Shown here piece after piece: positions 44,380-51,870 of a DNA stretch of 51,964 bases. The notes under the pieces were generated by a model that made no database searches, was not told the DNA's origin, and saw nothing but the letters and a program-made list of their open reading frames with translations. Numbering within the stretch: the stretch's first letter is position 1; every line of letters begins with the position of its first letter. The translations under genes and the position numbers were made by a program. The stretch spans positions 1 through 51,964 of the forward strand of contig NZ_FNQJ01000025.1 of the NCBI RefSeq assembly GCF_900107605.1. Direction: 5' to 3'. The stretch comes from Acidovorax soli (GTDB lineage Bacteria > Pseudomonadota > Gammaproteobacteria > Burkholderiales > Burkholderiaceae_C).

Positions 44380-44408
44380 AGAAGACGCAGACCATATCAA
44401 AAAGATGC
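44380..44408 (-). promoter_or_regulatory. ECF-type promoter motif, copy A (before the P1B-4 unit)
   Basis: Read on the minus strand: GCATCTTTTTGA-N7-TGCGTCTTCT. The same two blocks with identical 7-nt spacing occur at 50871-50899 before the permease operon. A -10 with CGTC and a -35 to -10 spacing of about 15-16 bp are typical of ECF sigma promoters. It lies 31 bp from the start codon of the 71-aa ORF. Confidence 0.6.
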
Positions 44409-44418
44409 GGCATCGCCG

Positions 44419-45603
44419 TCAAAGCATTTCAAGCGCCAATGCGATGCCTTGGCCACCGCCGATGCACAAGGTCACCAAGCCGCGCTTGAGGCCGTCCCGC
44501 TTCATCGAATGCAACAGCCGGGTGGTAAGCACCGCACCGCTGGCACCAATCGGGTGGCCGTGAGCGATGGCGCCCCCTTCAACGTTGACGATGTCCTCAG
44601 GCAGGCCCAGCTCGCGCAGGCAGGCCAGGGCGATGGCGGCAAAGGCCTCGTTGATTTCGACACGCTGGACGTCCGCAACCGACCACTTGGCGCGGCTCAG
44701 GGCTTGAAGTACGGCAGGCACGGGTCCCAGGCCGAACATGCCGGGCTCCACCGCTCCCACGCCGTAACTCACCAGGCGCGCCATGGGCTTCAAGCCATGG
44801 CGTTCGGCCCAGTTCCTCTCGGTCACGATCATGGCCGCAGCCCCGGTATTGAGGCCCGGCGCATTGCCCGCCGTGATGGTGCCTTCCTTGCGGAAAGCGG
44901 GCTTTAGCTTGGCCAGGGATTCGGCCGTGGTCTCGGGACGGTTGTGTTCGTCACGGGCAAACAGCGTAGGGCCCTTTCGGCCAGGTACCTCAACGGTCAC
45001 GATCTCGGCGTCGAACTTGCCATCGGCCTGCGCTGCGGAGAACAGCTGCTGAGAGCGCAAGGCCCAACGGTCTTGGTCTTCTCGACTGATCTTCTTGAGC
45101 GCCACCAGGTCTTCAGTGTGCCAGCCGGAATGTTTGCCGCTGAAGGCATCATTCAGGCCGTCGTACAACATGCTGTCGAACAGTGTGGCGTCACCCATGC
45201 GCGCGCCCCAACGGCCTTGCGGCAGCAGGTAGGGGGAACGGTCCATGTTTTCCATACCGCCTGCCATGGCGACCTGGGTCATGCCGGACCAAATCTCCAG
45301 TGCCGCACTGGCAATGGCCTGGGCACCGGAACCACAGACCCGGTTCACGGTCATCGCAGGCACCTCAACGGGCAGACCGGCACCGATGCCCGCTTGTCGA
45401 GCGGGGTTCATTTTCACTCCCGCCTGGATGACATTACCCATGATGAGCGATTCAATCTTGTCGACCTGCAGGCCAGCGCGTTTGAGGCTCTCCCGGATAA
45501 CGACTGCGCCCAAATCTGGTGCTGCCGCATCCTTGAGGGCCCCACCATAGGTACCGATGGCGGTTCGGACGGGATCGCAAATCACAACTTCAGCTTGGCT
45601 CAT
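44419..45603 (-). CDS. Acetyl-CoA acetyltransferase (thiolase)
   Basis: This 394-aa protein is of typical thiolase length. The nucleophile Cys90 is in NRVCGSGAQA; the GHPIGASGAVLTTRLLHSM box carries His and LCIGGGQGIALALEML the second Cys. MNPARQAGIGAG is also characteristic. It catalyses acetoacetyl-CoA formation or cleavage. It starts 17 bp after the stop of the Fe-S reductase gene, so both are in one unit. Its role in a stress cluster is unclear. Confidence 0.9.
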   Translation of the reverse strand: MSQAEVVICDPVRTAIGTYGGALKDAAAPDLGAVVIRESLKRAGLQVDKIESLIMGNVIQAGVKMNPARQAGIGAGLPVEVPAMTVNRVCGSGAQAIASAALEIWSGMTQVAMAGGMENMDRSPYLLPQGRWGARMGDATLFDSMLYDGLNDAFSGKHSGWHTEDLVALKKISREDQDRWALRSQQLFSAAQADGKFDAEIVTVEVPGRKGPTLFARDEHNRPETTAESLAKLKPAFRKEGTITAGNAPGLNTGAAAMIVTERNWAERHGLKPMARLVSYGVGAVEPGMFGLGPVPAVLQALSRAKWSVADVQRVEINEAFAAIALACLRELGLPEDIVNVEGGAIAHGHPIGASGAVLTTRLLHSMKRDGLKRGLVTLCIGGGQGIALALEML

Positions 45604-45620
45604 GTTCACTCTTTGAGTAG

Positions 45621-46709
45621 TCAAACACCAAAAGAATCCATGTGGATGCGGGCACTATCGACGCGCGCAGTCTCCAATACACGGGCAATCTCTCGCAACA
45701 TCACGGGTGGGCCTGCGGTATAGACATCTCGCTCTCCGAGTAAGTCGGGGTTCTGCATCAACGCATCGACTGCCGTACCGGCAACACGGTGAAGGAGTCC
45801 ATCAGCAGCCACCTGTCCCGCCCAGCCCTCTGCGCTTGCCAGGTAGACCTTGAGCGCTGGCGCCCGTGCCATCAAGGCGAGCAGATCATCCAGGGCATAA
45901 AACGCCTCAGGGCTTCGCATGCCCCACACCAACACCATGTCACGCTGCGGGGTAAATCGAGACTGCTGCTCCAGCAAGGCAAGAACGGGCGCTAGACCCG
46001 TTCCCCCAGCCATGAACAGCAAGGGCGTGTCTGACTTGGAGCGCATGGTGAAGCCTCCCAGCGGGCCCCTGGCCTGTACCGTGTCACCCACCTTCATCGC
46101 TTCGAACGCCCACTGGGTGAATCGCCCCCCCTCGACGCGACGTATGTGCAAGGTGATGCTCCCGTCACCATGAGGTGCGTTGGCAATTGAATAGGACCGC
46201 GACAGGTGTGAGGACTCAGGTTGCCACAACTCGATGTACTGCCCCGGCGTGAATTCGCAGAAGCATTCGCCCGCCTGCGCCGGTTTGAATTGAACCCGCA
46301 GCACGTCTGTGCCGAGATGCTCTATCTGCGCGACGGCCAAGGTGATGATGCGATCAGGATGAGGGAGGGATTCGGTCGCCATCAAGATGTCGTGGCGCGC
46401 CAGCAAATCGTCTTCCACTGCGTGACGAACCTGCCCCAGCCCTTCCAAGGCCAGCACCGTGTCGATGGATGGGAAAGCGATGGCGTGCGCGGGGCAGGTG
46501 TTGGCGCACGTGGTGCAGCCCACCATGCAGTTCATGGGATCGACGACAACGGGCTTCTTACGGTCGAATTCAAAGCGGTAGACCAGGCGACTGCAACCCG
46601 TGACGCATGTGCCGCAACCGATGCATGCGTCCTCAATGATGCTGGGGTTCCAGTGGATCTGGTCGCGTGGCACACCGTGCCAGGGCTTGGTGAATTGAGG
46701 ATTGGGCAT
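45621..46709 (-). CDS. Two-[4Fe-4S] ferredoxin fused to FAD/NAD(P) reductase
   Basis: This 362-aa fusion has an N-terminal ferredoxin domain with CIGCGTCVTGC (Cys29, 32, 35, 39) and CMVGCTTCANTC (Cys61, 65, 68, 72), holding two 4Fe-4S clusters. The FNR module follows: RSYSIANAPH (FAD) near residue 170, GGTGLAPVLALLEQ (NAD(P)) near 236, and YTAGPPVMLREI near the end. It moves electrons between NAD(P)H and an unknown acceptor. The start has only a weak ribosome site. Confidence 0.85.
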   Translation of the reverse strand: MPNPQFTKPWHGVPRDQIHWNPSIIEDACIGCGTCVTGCSRLVYRFEFDRKKPVVVDPMNCMVGCTTCANTCPAHAIAFPSIDTVLALEGLGQVRHAVEDDLLARHDILMATESLPHPDRIITLAVAQIEHLGTDVLRVQFKPAQAGECFCEFTPGQYIELWQPESSHLSRSYSIANAPHGDGSITLHIRRVEGGRFTQWAFEAMKVGDTVQARGPLGGFTMRSKSDTPLLFMAGGTGLAPVLALLEQQSRFTPQRDMVLVWGMRSPEAFYALDDLLALMARAPALKVYLASAEGWAGQVAADGLLHRVAGTAVDALMQNPDLLGERDVYTAGPPVMLREIARVLETARVDSARIHMDSFGV

Positions 46710-46801
46710 GCCTGTGTCTCGGTGAAGAAAAGAATGAAACCCGGCAGCTATCAGGCAACAGGGATCACAAATGGTTCTTGATGAAAATCAAGCTCAGTGA
46801 A

Positions 46802-46916
46802 TTACCCCTTCGGATTGAAACCAAGGAGCCAGGCCTCAATTTCCTCTGTCGGGAGTAGACCGTTCAACACCACAGAGCCCTGATGGATCAGAACTGGCGT
46901 TTCTTCATATGCATGC
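46802..46916 (-). pseudogene. Remnant of a thioredoxin-fold protein C-terminus
   Basis: In a frame shifted from the amidotransferase, the minus strand reads ETPVLIHQGSVVLNGLLPTE, then EIEAWLLGFNPKG-stop. This resembles the cis-Pro strand and last helix of small thioredoxin-like proteins, and specifically the end of the redox protein at 49513-49746 (STPGVVIDGKVVHSGGVPSR). No start codon or N-terminal half is found. It overlaps the last 29 bp of the amidotransferase gene. Confidence 0.3.
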
Positions 46917-47778
46917 GCTGCACAGCCTCGCCATAACCAACCACTGTGAGCTCTAGCGGGGGCGTCGGCACAGGCTGTTGCACGCCCGATTTGAGCACCT
47001 TGCCCATCGAAACAGCGACCAGTTCACCTTCAGAGAAAGCTTTCCAAGGTTCAGCGTTCAAGGCGACGCTTGCGATGAGCACGAGGTCCTGAAACCCTGG
47101 TTTTACCGATATGCCTTCGGCATGCAACGCCTTGTCGCTATCCCCGCATCGGCGCTCAAGTAACCAAAGTCCAGGCGATCGCGTGCGCCCGTCCGCTGCC
47201 TGCAACCGACGATCACCATGGGCAAACAGAACATCACTGTCCGTATAGAAAAAATTGGCGGGTCCCAGTTGACGCAGTTCGCTCGAAAATTTCGAAATCA
47301 CGCTCAGCCGCGCATCCAGCGTGGGCACTTCTGTGGTCGCCCATAGTTCTTGGATACGGTCCAGCAAAATGCAAAATGCATGTTCGGAATCTGTATCGCC
47401 AATGGACCGGAAACGGCCCTCAGCGAAGCGCGGATGACTTTTAATGCCGGGCAAGTTGCCGTTGTGTACGAATGTGTGCATTCGCCCTGCCATCTCCCGC
47501 ACAAACGGCTGAGTGTTGGCCAGTGCCACCTCACCCATCGTCGCGTGACGAATGTGCGAGATAGCCAGTGTCGTGCTGGGCCCCTGGTTTTGTAAAAAAC
47601 TCACCAAGGCACTGCCACTGGCAGCTTCAGGCTCTCGAAAAAGCGCCACATCGCGCCCTGCGTAGAACGCTGCACCCCACCCATCCCGACTGCCATGCAC
47701 CGAGTGCTCGGTCAAGGCCTGAAGTGAAAACGTCAGGTGGCTCGGTCGCGAACTGGACATGGCCAGGAGTTCACACAT
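46888..47778 (-). CDS. Class II glutamine amidotransferase (YafJ/EgtC-like)
   Basis: This 296-aa Ntn-hydrolase has the nucleophile Cys2 directly after the initiator Met (MCELLAMSSSRP). SHIRHATMGEVALANTQPF and TFVHNGNLPGIK are the conserved substrate-binding boxes. YafJ/EgtC proteins remove gamma-glutamyl groups or transfer amide nitrogen; EgtC acts in ergothioneine synthesis. It lies 9 bp after the ATP-grasp ligase, which suggests the two act on one product: ligation, then trimming (inference). Confidence 0.85.
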   Translation of the reverse strand: MCELLAMSSSRPSHLTFSLQALTEHSVHGSRDGWGAAFYAGRDVALFREPEAASGSALVSFLQNQGPSTTLAISHIRHATMGEVALANTQPFVREMAGRMHTFVHNGNLPGIKSHPRFAEGRFRSIGDTDSEHAFCILLDRIQELWATTEVPTLDARLSVISKFSSELRQLGPANFFYTDSDVLFAHGDRRLQAADGRTRSPGLWLLERRCGDSDKALHAEGISVKPGFQDLVLIASVALNAEPWKAFSEGELVAVSMGKVLKSGVQQPVPTPPLELTVVGYGEAVQRMHMKKRQF

Positions 47779-47787
47779 GGCTTTCTC

Positions 47788-49068
47788 CTAAGGCACGATG
47801 ACGGCAGGTGCAAACCCACCACCGTTGGTGCGGAAGTTGGTGGTCTGGCCGATGTACATGCGTGCGGCCAACAGTTGCACATGCCCCGCGTATGTGTAGG
47901 CTCGGATGTCGAATTTGAGGTCGGTATGCACGCCGTCCACCTCAATCAGGCGCTCGCCGGGTGGCACCATTGCCTGTGCCACGAAACCGCCGGCAATGAT
48001 GTCCTGCCAGACCCGGCGGGTCAGCTTGTCGCCTCGGTAGACGGCTTTGCCACCATAGCCGGATTCGGGCTTGAAGAACCACTGGCGACGTTGCGCCCAG
48101 AGTTCCTCAGCTCGCTCAGGCGTAACCTGTACGGTTTGGGGCACCACCGCAGCCAGCAGCGCTTGATCGGCCTCGCTCACACCCCAGGATGACAGCAGCG
48201 TGGCATCGCTGAGGGCCACCAAGTTGCGCTTCTCGGCGTGCAGGGCGTGTGCACGCGGGTGCGGGCTCATCACCACGACCCCGGCTTCATAGGCGCTTTT
48301 CAGGGCGCTGTGGGCAGGGTCTGTCAGGTAGAAGTCCGTAAGTCGGTTGTAGACCATGTCGATCACTTCGCCACCAGAAGACAACTGGCCGCCGCTCCAT
48401 TCAAGGGCTTCGGGCGCCAATATTTGGGCATCTACGCCACGTTGTTTCAGCATGTGGCGGCACAGTTCGAACTCAGGCGCCAGGTACTGAGCGGCGGGAT
48501 CGTCATCCACGATGGCCACCGAGCCCATGGGTGTGTCGCCCCGCTGGCGGCGCCATTCTCGGGTGAACATCTCAAAGAGTTCGTCTTCCAGACCAGCCGG
48601 CGTGGGGTCAGGCTTGAACGCCCAATTCATGGCTTCGCAGCAAGACTGCTGGGCGCGGGCCAGCGCCGCATTGAGCAAGGCGCCACCGGCATTGGTATTG
48701 ACCTCGATGAGCCGGGGCCCTTGTGCACCCAGGTGGAAGTCATAGCCCATGAACATGCCCAGGGGACCGAACTCATGCTGGGCGATGGCCGGTGCGCGCG
48801 CCAGCGCCTGGGTCTGGTAAGCCGGTAGCGCCATGACGCGCTCCAGCGCTTGCACGGCCAACCGCATCTTCTCGACAACGGGCTGAGCCAGAAAAACCAC
48901 CGTAGAGGAAAACAGATGCGGGCGTGTGCGCGCGATGTCTTGCGCCATGCCAGCCAAACTGTCGTCTTTCTCCAGTTGACGCTGCAACTTCTCGGCGCTC
49001 AGCGTGCGGCAATAGCAGCCCTGGTTGAGCGCTTCGGCGGTGGTCAGGGGCAGCGCAACAGTGTTCAT
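47788..49068 (-). CDS. Circularly permuted ATP-grasp ligase-like protein
   Basis: This 426-aa protein has GPLGMFMGYDFHLGAQGPRL, EVNTNAGGALLNAALARAQ, the ATP-grasp Lys segment QWFFKPESGYGGKAVYRGD, and the metal-binding DLKFDIRAYTYAGHVQLLAA. ATP-grasp enzymes join a carboxylate to an amine or thiol, as in glutathione and peptide synthesis. Substrates are unknown. The ATG at 49068 gives a normal N-terminus (MNTVALPLTTAEAL); a longer frame upstream overlaps the OsmC gene and is not used. Confidence 0.75.
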   Translation of the reverse strand: MNTVALPLTTAEALNQGCYCRTLSAEKLQRQLEKDDSLAGMAQDIARTRPHLFSSTVVFLAQPVVEKMRLAVQALERVMALPAYQTQALARAPAIAQHEFGPLGMFMGYDFHLGAQGPRLIEVNTNAGGALLNAALARAQQSCCEAMNWAFKPDPTPAGLEDELFEMFTREWRRQRGDTPMGSVAIVDDDPAAQYLAPEFELCRHMLKQRGVDAQILAPEALEWSGGQLSSGGEVIDMVYNRLTDFYLTDPAHSALKSAYEAGVVVMSPHPRAHALHAEKRNLVALSDATLLSSWGVSEADQALLAAVVPQTVQVTPERAEELWAQRRQWFFKPESGYGGKAVYRGDKLTRRVWQDIIAGGFVAQAMVPPGERLIEVDGVHTDLKFDIRAYTYAGHVQLLAARMYIGQTTNFRTNGGGFAPAVIVP

Positions 49069-49078
49069 CAATCGAAGC

Positions 49079-49516
49079 TCATGTCGTGGCCTGGTCTTTG
49101 CGCCGCAACACCCCCGACAGATCTGTGCCTGGAGCCACAGTGTTGAATACCGTTCCGTACTTTTTGACGTTTTCGTGCAGCAAGGCCAGCCTGCGATCAG
49201 GTTCGTCTGTATCGACCACGATCTCATAGGTGATCGATTCGATGCGTGGGGGCACGTCTTGACGCACACCGTGCACACGAACCTCAACGCCCCGCAATTC
49301 AAACTTTAGGATCGGCAAAACACGTTCAATGCCCTTGATCATGCATGCCGATAATGCTGCCAGTAGCAACTCCGCAGGGTTAAAAGCCTGTGGGTTACCC
49401 GCCAAATCGGTGTCCAGGGTGATCGTGGCTTGCTTGCACTGCGCCTGACTGGCATGCGCGCTCAGTCGCGCAGACAGCACGTCAAACGTGAGCTTGGCGG
49501 CTTCGGGGGCGCTCAT
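49079..49516 (-). CDS. OsmC-family protein
   Basis: This 145-aa protein has the OsmC core AFNPAELLLAALSACMIKGI with the peroxidatic Cys, and DEPDRRLALLHENVKKYGTV near the C-terminus. The second, resolving Cys that normally stands in the latter box (usually Cys-Pro) is missing, so it may not be a classical Ohr/OsmC peroxidase. Its ATG overlaps the stop of the redox protein as ATGA. OsmC proteins act on hydroperoxides or as thiol-handling proteins. Confidence 0.85.
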   Translation of the reverse strand: MSAPEAAKLTFDVLSARLSAHASQAQCKQATITLDTDLAGNPQAFNPAELLLAALSACMIKGIERVLPILKFELRGVEVRVHGVRQDVPPRIESITYEIVVDTDEPDRRLALLHENVKKYGTVFNTVAPGTDLSGVLRRKDQATT

Positions 49517-49746
49517 GCGAACCACTGCTGAATCTTGTCTCGGCTGGGCACTCCACCGGAATGCACCACCTTGCCATCGATGACCACGCCCGGAGTGGAC
49601 ATCACGCCGTAGCCGATGATGGCCTGCATGTCTTGCACCTTGTCCACCTTGATTTCGACGCCCTTGTCCTGCGCAACTTGTTCGATGAGTGCAATGGTGG
49701 TCTTACAGTTAGCGCAGCCCGAGCCCAGAACCTTGATGTCTTTCAT
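49513..49746 (-). CDS. Small CxxC redox protein (thioredoxin-like, TM0996/MTH895 type)
   Basis: This 77-aa thioredoxin-fold protein has the redox motif GSGCANCKTTIALIEQ (Cys11, Cys14) and the cis-Pro loop MSTPGVVIDGKVVHSGGVPS. Proteins of this type are usually encoded next to DUF318/ArsP permeases, as here (25 bp after it), and may supply reducing equivalents to the permease's substrate or partner. Confidence 0.9.
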   Translation of the reverse strand: MKDIKVLGSGCANCKTTIALIEQVAQDKGVEIKVDKVQDMQAIIGYGVMSTPGVVIDGKVVHSGGVPSRDKIQQWFA

Positions 49747-49771
49747 GATTGTTCCCTTGTGAATGAGAGGT

Positions 49772-50824
49772 TTACAGAACCAGATTGAACACATAGCCCA
49801 CCAGCAAAATGCCCAGGGCAACGACGCCAGCAAAGGTGGCAATCAAGCGAGGTTTCAGCGCCTTGCGCAAGATGATCATTTCCGGGGCGGACAAGGCGAT
49901 CACGCTCATCATGAAAGCCAGCACTGTTCCTAGCGCGGCACCCTTGCCGATCAGTGCTTCCACGATGGGGATGACGCCTGCTGCGTTTGTATACATGGGC
50001 ACGCCCAGCAAGACCGCCACGGGTACTGACCACCAAGCATCACGTCCCATGATCGATGCCATGAAGTCCTCAGGAACATAGCCATGAATGCCAGCTCCCA
50101 GCGCAATGCCAACGATCACGTAAGGCCAGACCTTGCCCACGATCTCACGCACGTGGCTCCAGCCCGCCTCGAAACGCTGCACCCAATTGAGGCCCTCATC
50201 CTGTACAGGCGCTGCATCCCCCCGCGCGATGGCCTGCACCCAGTCCTCCAGGTGCTTCTCCATACCCAGTCGGCCAATTACCAGCCCAGAAACGATGGCC
50301 ACCAGCAGCCCCATGCCCAGGTAAAGGCCTGCCACTTTCCAACCGAACATGCCAAACAGGAGCGCCAATGCCACCTCGTTGACCATGGGAGCTGATATCA
50401 AAAACGAGAAGGTAATGCCCAACGGCACGCCCGCCGAGAGCAGGCCGATGAACAAGGGCACAGCGGAGCAAGAGCAAAAAGGTGTGACGATGCCCAGAAG
50501 GGCCGCCAGTACGTTGCCAACACCGGTTCGTTTACCCGCCAGCAGGGCGCGTGTGCGCTCTGGTGCAAAGAAGGTCTGCACGATGCCCATGACGAACACA
50601 ATACCCGTCAGCAGAAGCAAGACCTTGGGTGTGTCGAAAAAGAAGAAGTGCAGCGCCTCGCCCAAGGCGCTCTGGCGCGTGAGACCGGTCAAACTCAGGA
50701 CAGCATCGGCGAAATCCGTGAGATGTTGGTAAGCCCAGAACCAGACGGGGGCCGCCAACGCTAAGCCCGCTAGCCAACGAATCAGGGGCGCAGGCCGGGG
50801 TACGGGGGATGCAGTGGTGTTCAT
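49772..50824 (-). CDS. arsP: ArsP/DUF318-type permease
   Basis: This 350-aa inner-membrane protein has about 8-9 helices. It shows the family signature TPFCSCSAVPLFIGL (Cys117, Cys119), VTPFCSCS being conserved, and a second half with PMYTNAAGVIPIVEALI and MMSVIALSAPEMIILRKALK. ArsP of Campylobacter exports trivalent organoarsenicals; other members have unknown substrates. It is the first gene of the operon behind ECF-type promoter copy B. The nearby arsRC-acr3-arsH operon makes an arsenic role plausible. Confidence 0.85.
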   Translation of the reverse strand: MNTTASPVPRPAPLIRWLAGLALAAPVWFWAYQHLTDFADAVLSLTGLTRQSALGEALHFFFFDTPKVLLLLTGIVFVMGIVQTFFAPERTRALLAGKRTGVGNVLAALLGIVTPFCSCSAVPLFIGLLSAGVPLGITFSFLISAPMVNEVALALLFGMFGWKVAGLYLGMGLLVAIVSGLVIGRLGMEKHLEDWVQAIARGDAAPVQDEGLNWVQRFEAGWSHVREIVGKVWPYVIVGIALGAGIHGYVPEDFMASIMGRDAWWSVPVAVLLGVPMYTNAAGVIPIVEALIGKGAALGTVLAFMMSVIALSAPEMIILRKALKPRLIATFAGVVALGILLVGYVFNLVL

Positions 50825-50870
50825 GGCAGCAGTGTGGTCTTCTAGGTCATCAGGTCAAGCCTGTCAGTCA

Positions 50871-50899
50871 AGAAGACGCACATGCTGTCAAAAAGATGC
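50871..50899 (-). promoter_or_regulatory. ECF-type promoter motif, copy B (before the permease operon)
   Basis: Minus strand: GCATCTTTTTGA-N7-TGCGTCTTCT, identical in both blocks and in spacing to copy A at 44380-44408. It lies 46 bp upstream of the permease start and just after the end of the ECF sigma gene. The spacer bases differ between copies, which argues for selection on the two blocks. Confidence 0.65.
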
Positions 50900-50919
50900 A
50901 GGCGTCAAATGGATGCTCA

Positions 50920-51465
50920 TCAGATACGAGGCACAAAACAGCAGACTTGCCCTGAAGCATCGAGCTTCACTTGGCAGGATTGGGTCAACTGCAACCTCAG
51001 TCGCTTGCGGGCTCGCTGGATACGTGATTTGGCGCCAGGCAAACTCAAGCCCAGTTTCTTTGCGTAGGCTTCCTGACTCATGCCGTTGAGGTCGCACTCG
51101 GTGATGGCATCCCGGTCTTCTTCACTCAACTCGCCAAGGACACGCGGCAGGCAAGAGGCGAGACTGTCTACCGCAGGCACAGGGTCGTCTGGTACCGCTG
51201 GCAAGTCATCAGGCAGTTCCACCCACTCGCGGCGACGACGCATGTGGTCGGTCACGGTATTGCGCGCGACCTCGTACAGCCAAGCACGGGCGTTATCGAT
51301 ATCACAAAAGCCCTTTCCCTGGCGAAGAGCTTTCATGAAGACGTCTTGCAGCAGATCTTGCGCTGTCGCGTGATCTTCAACGTGTTGGATCAACCAGCCG
51401 CGCAATTGCCGCTCGTGAGCATGCCACGCGGCCATCAGGCAAGGTAGTTCATGCACGCCCGCCAT
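50920..51465 (-). CDS. ECF sigma factor (SigZ-like)
   Basis: This 181-aa protein has sigma region 2 (HVEDHATAQDLLQDVFMKAL, then ARAWLYEVARNTVTDHMRRR) and region 4 (LSEEDRDAITECDLNGMSQE, AYAKKLGLSLPGAKSRIQRA). The C-terminal extension CQVKLDASGQVCCFVPRI has three Cys and resembles the tail of SigZ-type factors; it may sense metal or thiol stress. No anti-sigma gene is adjacent. It lies upstream of the permease operon in the same direction, with promoter motif B between them. Confidence 0.85.
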   Translation of the reverse strand: MAGVHELPCLMAAWHAHERQLRGWLIQHVEDHATAQDLLQDVFMKALRQGKGFCDIDNARAWLYEVARNTVTDHMRRRREWVELPDDLPAVPDDPVPAVDSLASCLPRVLGELSEEDRDAITECDLNGMSQEAYAKKLGLSLPGAKSRIQRARKRLRLQLTQSCQVKLDASGQVCCFVPRI

Positions 51466-51590
51466 GATTCACGTCGCAGTCTGGCTCACACCCTCACCCG
51501 TCGCTGCCTGGGCCTTGCGGCAGGTGCTCCATTTGGGGTGGAATTTGGTGACAAGTTTCATGTCTCACATTGTCTCTACTATGAGCAGTC

Positions 51591-51818
51591 ATGGCTGTAG
51601 CTATCGCTACAAATTATCTGACTGCCTACGAGCGGGAGGCGGAGTGTCAGGCCTGGCTTTGGGCCAACGATGTGCCACATCGCAGATGGGTGGCGGTGGA
51701 TGATCGATCGTGGCTCTATCGGCCGTTCTGCAAGTCGTTGTTTTTGGTCGATGGGCGAACGGGACTTACGCAGGCCACCGGTTCACAACTGACAGCTCGT
51801 CTTCAAACCACACTTTGA
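51591..51818 (+). pseudogene. C-terminal fragment of a HAD-domain protein
   Basis: The 75-residue product reads AYEREAECQAWLWAND, then RWVAVDDRSWLYRPFCKSLF and LVDGRTGLTQATGSQLTARL. This is the end of the HAD-like domain found in some nucleic-acid repair proteins, where the DD pair binds metal. The N-terminal half with the first catalytic Asp is not encoded upstream, where the divergent sigma gene lies, so this is a fragment. Confidence 0.5.
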
Positions 51819-51870
51819 AAAGACTGCCAGGAGGGCAGACCACCTGACCTCAGAAAACACCAATCTAGGG

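Noticed and set aside
49079..49302. Longer N-terminus of the ATP-grasp gene reaching 49302
   Set aside because: The extra residues overlap the OsmC gene in another frame and do not look like protein; ATG 49068 fits the spacing of the operon.
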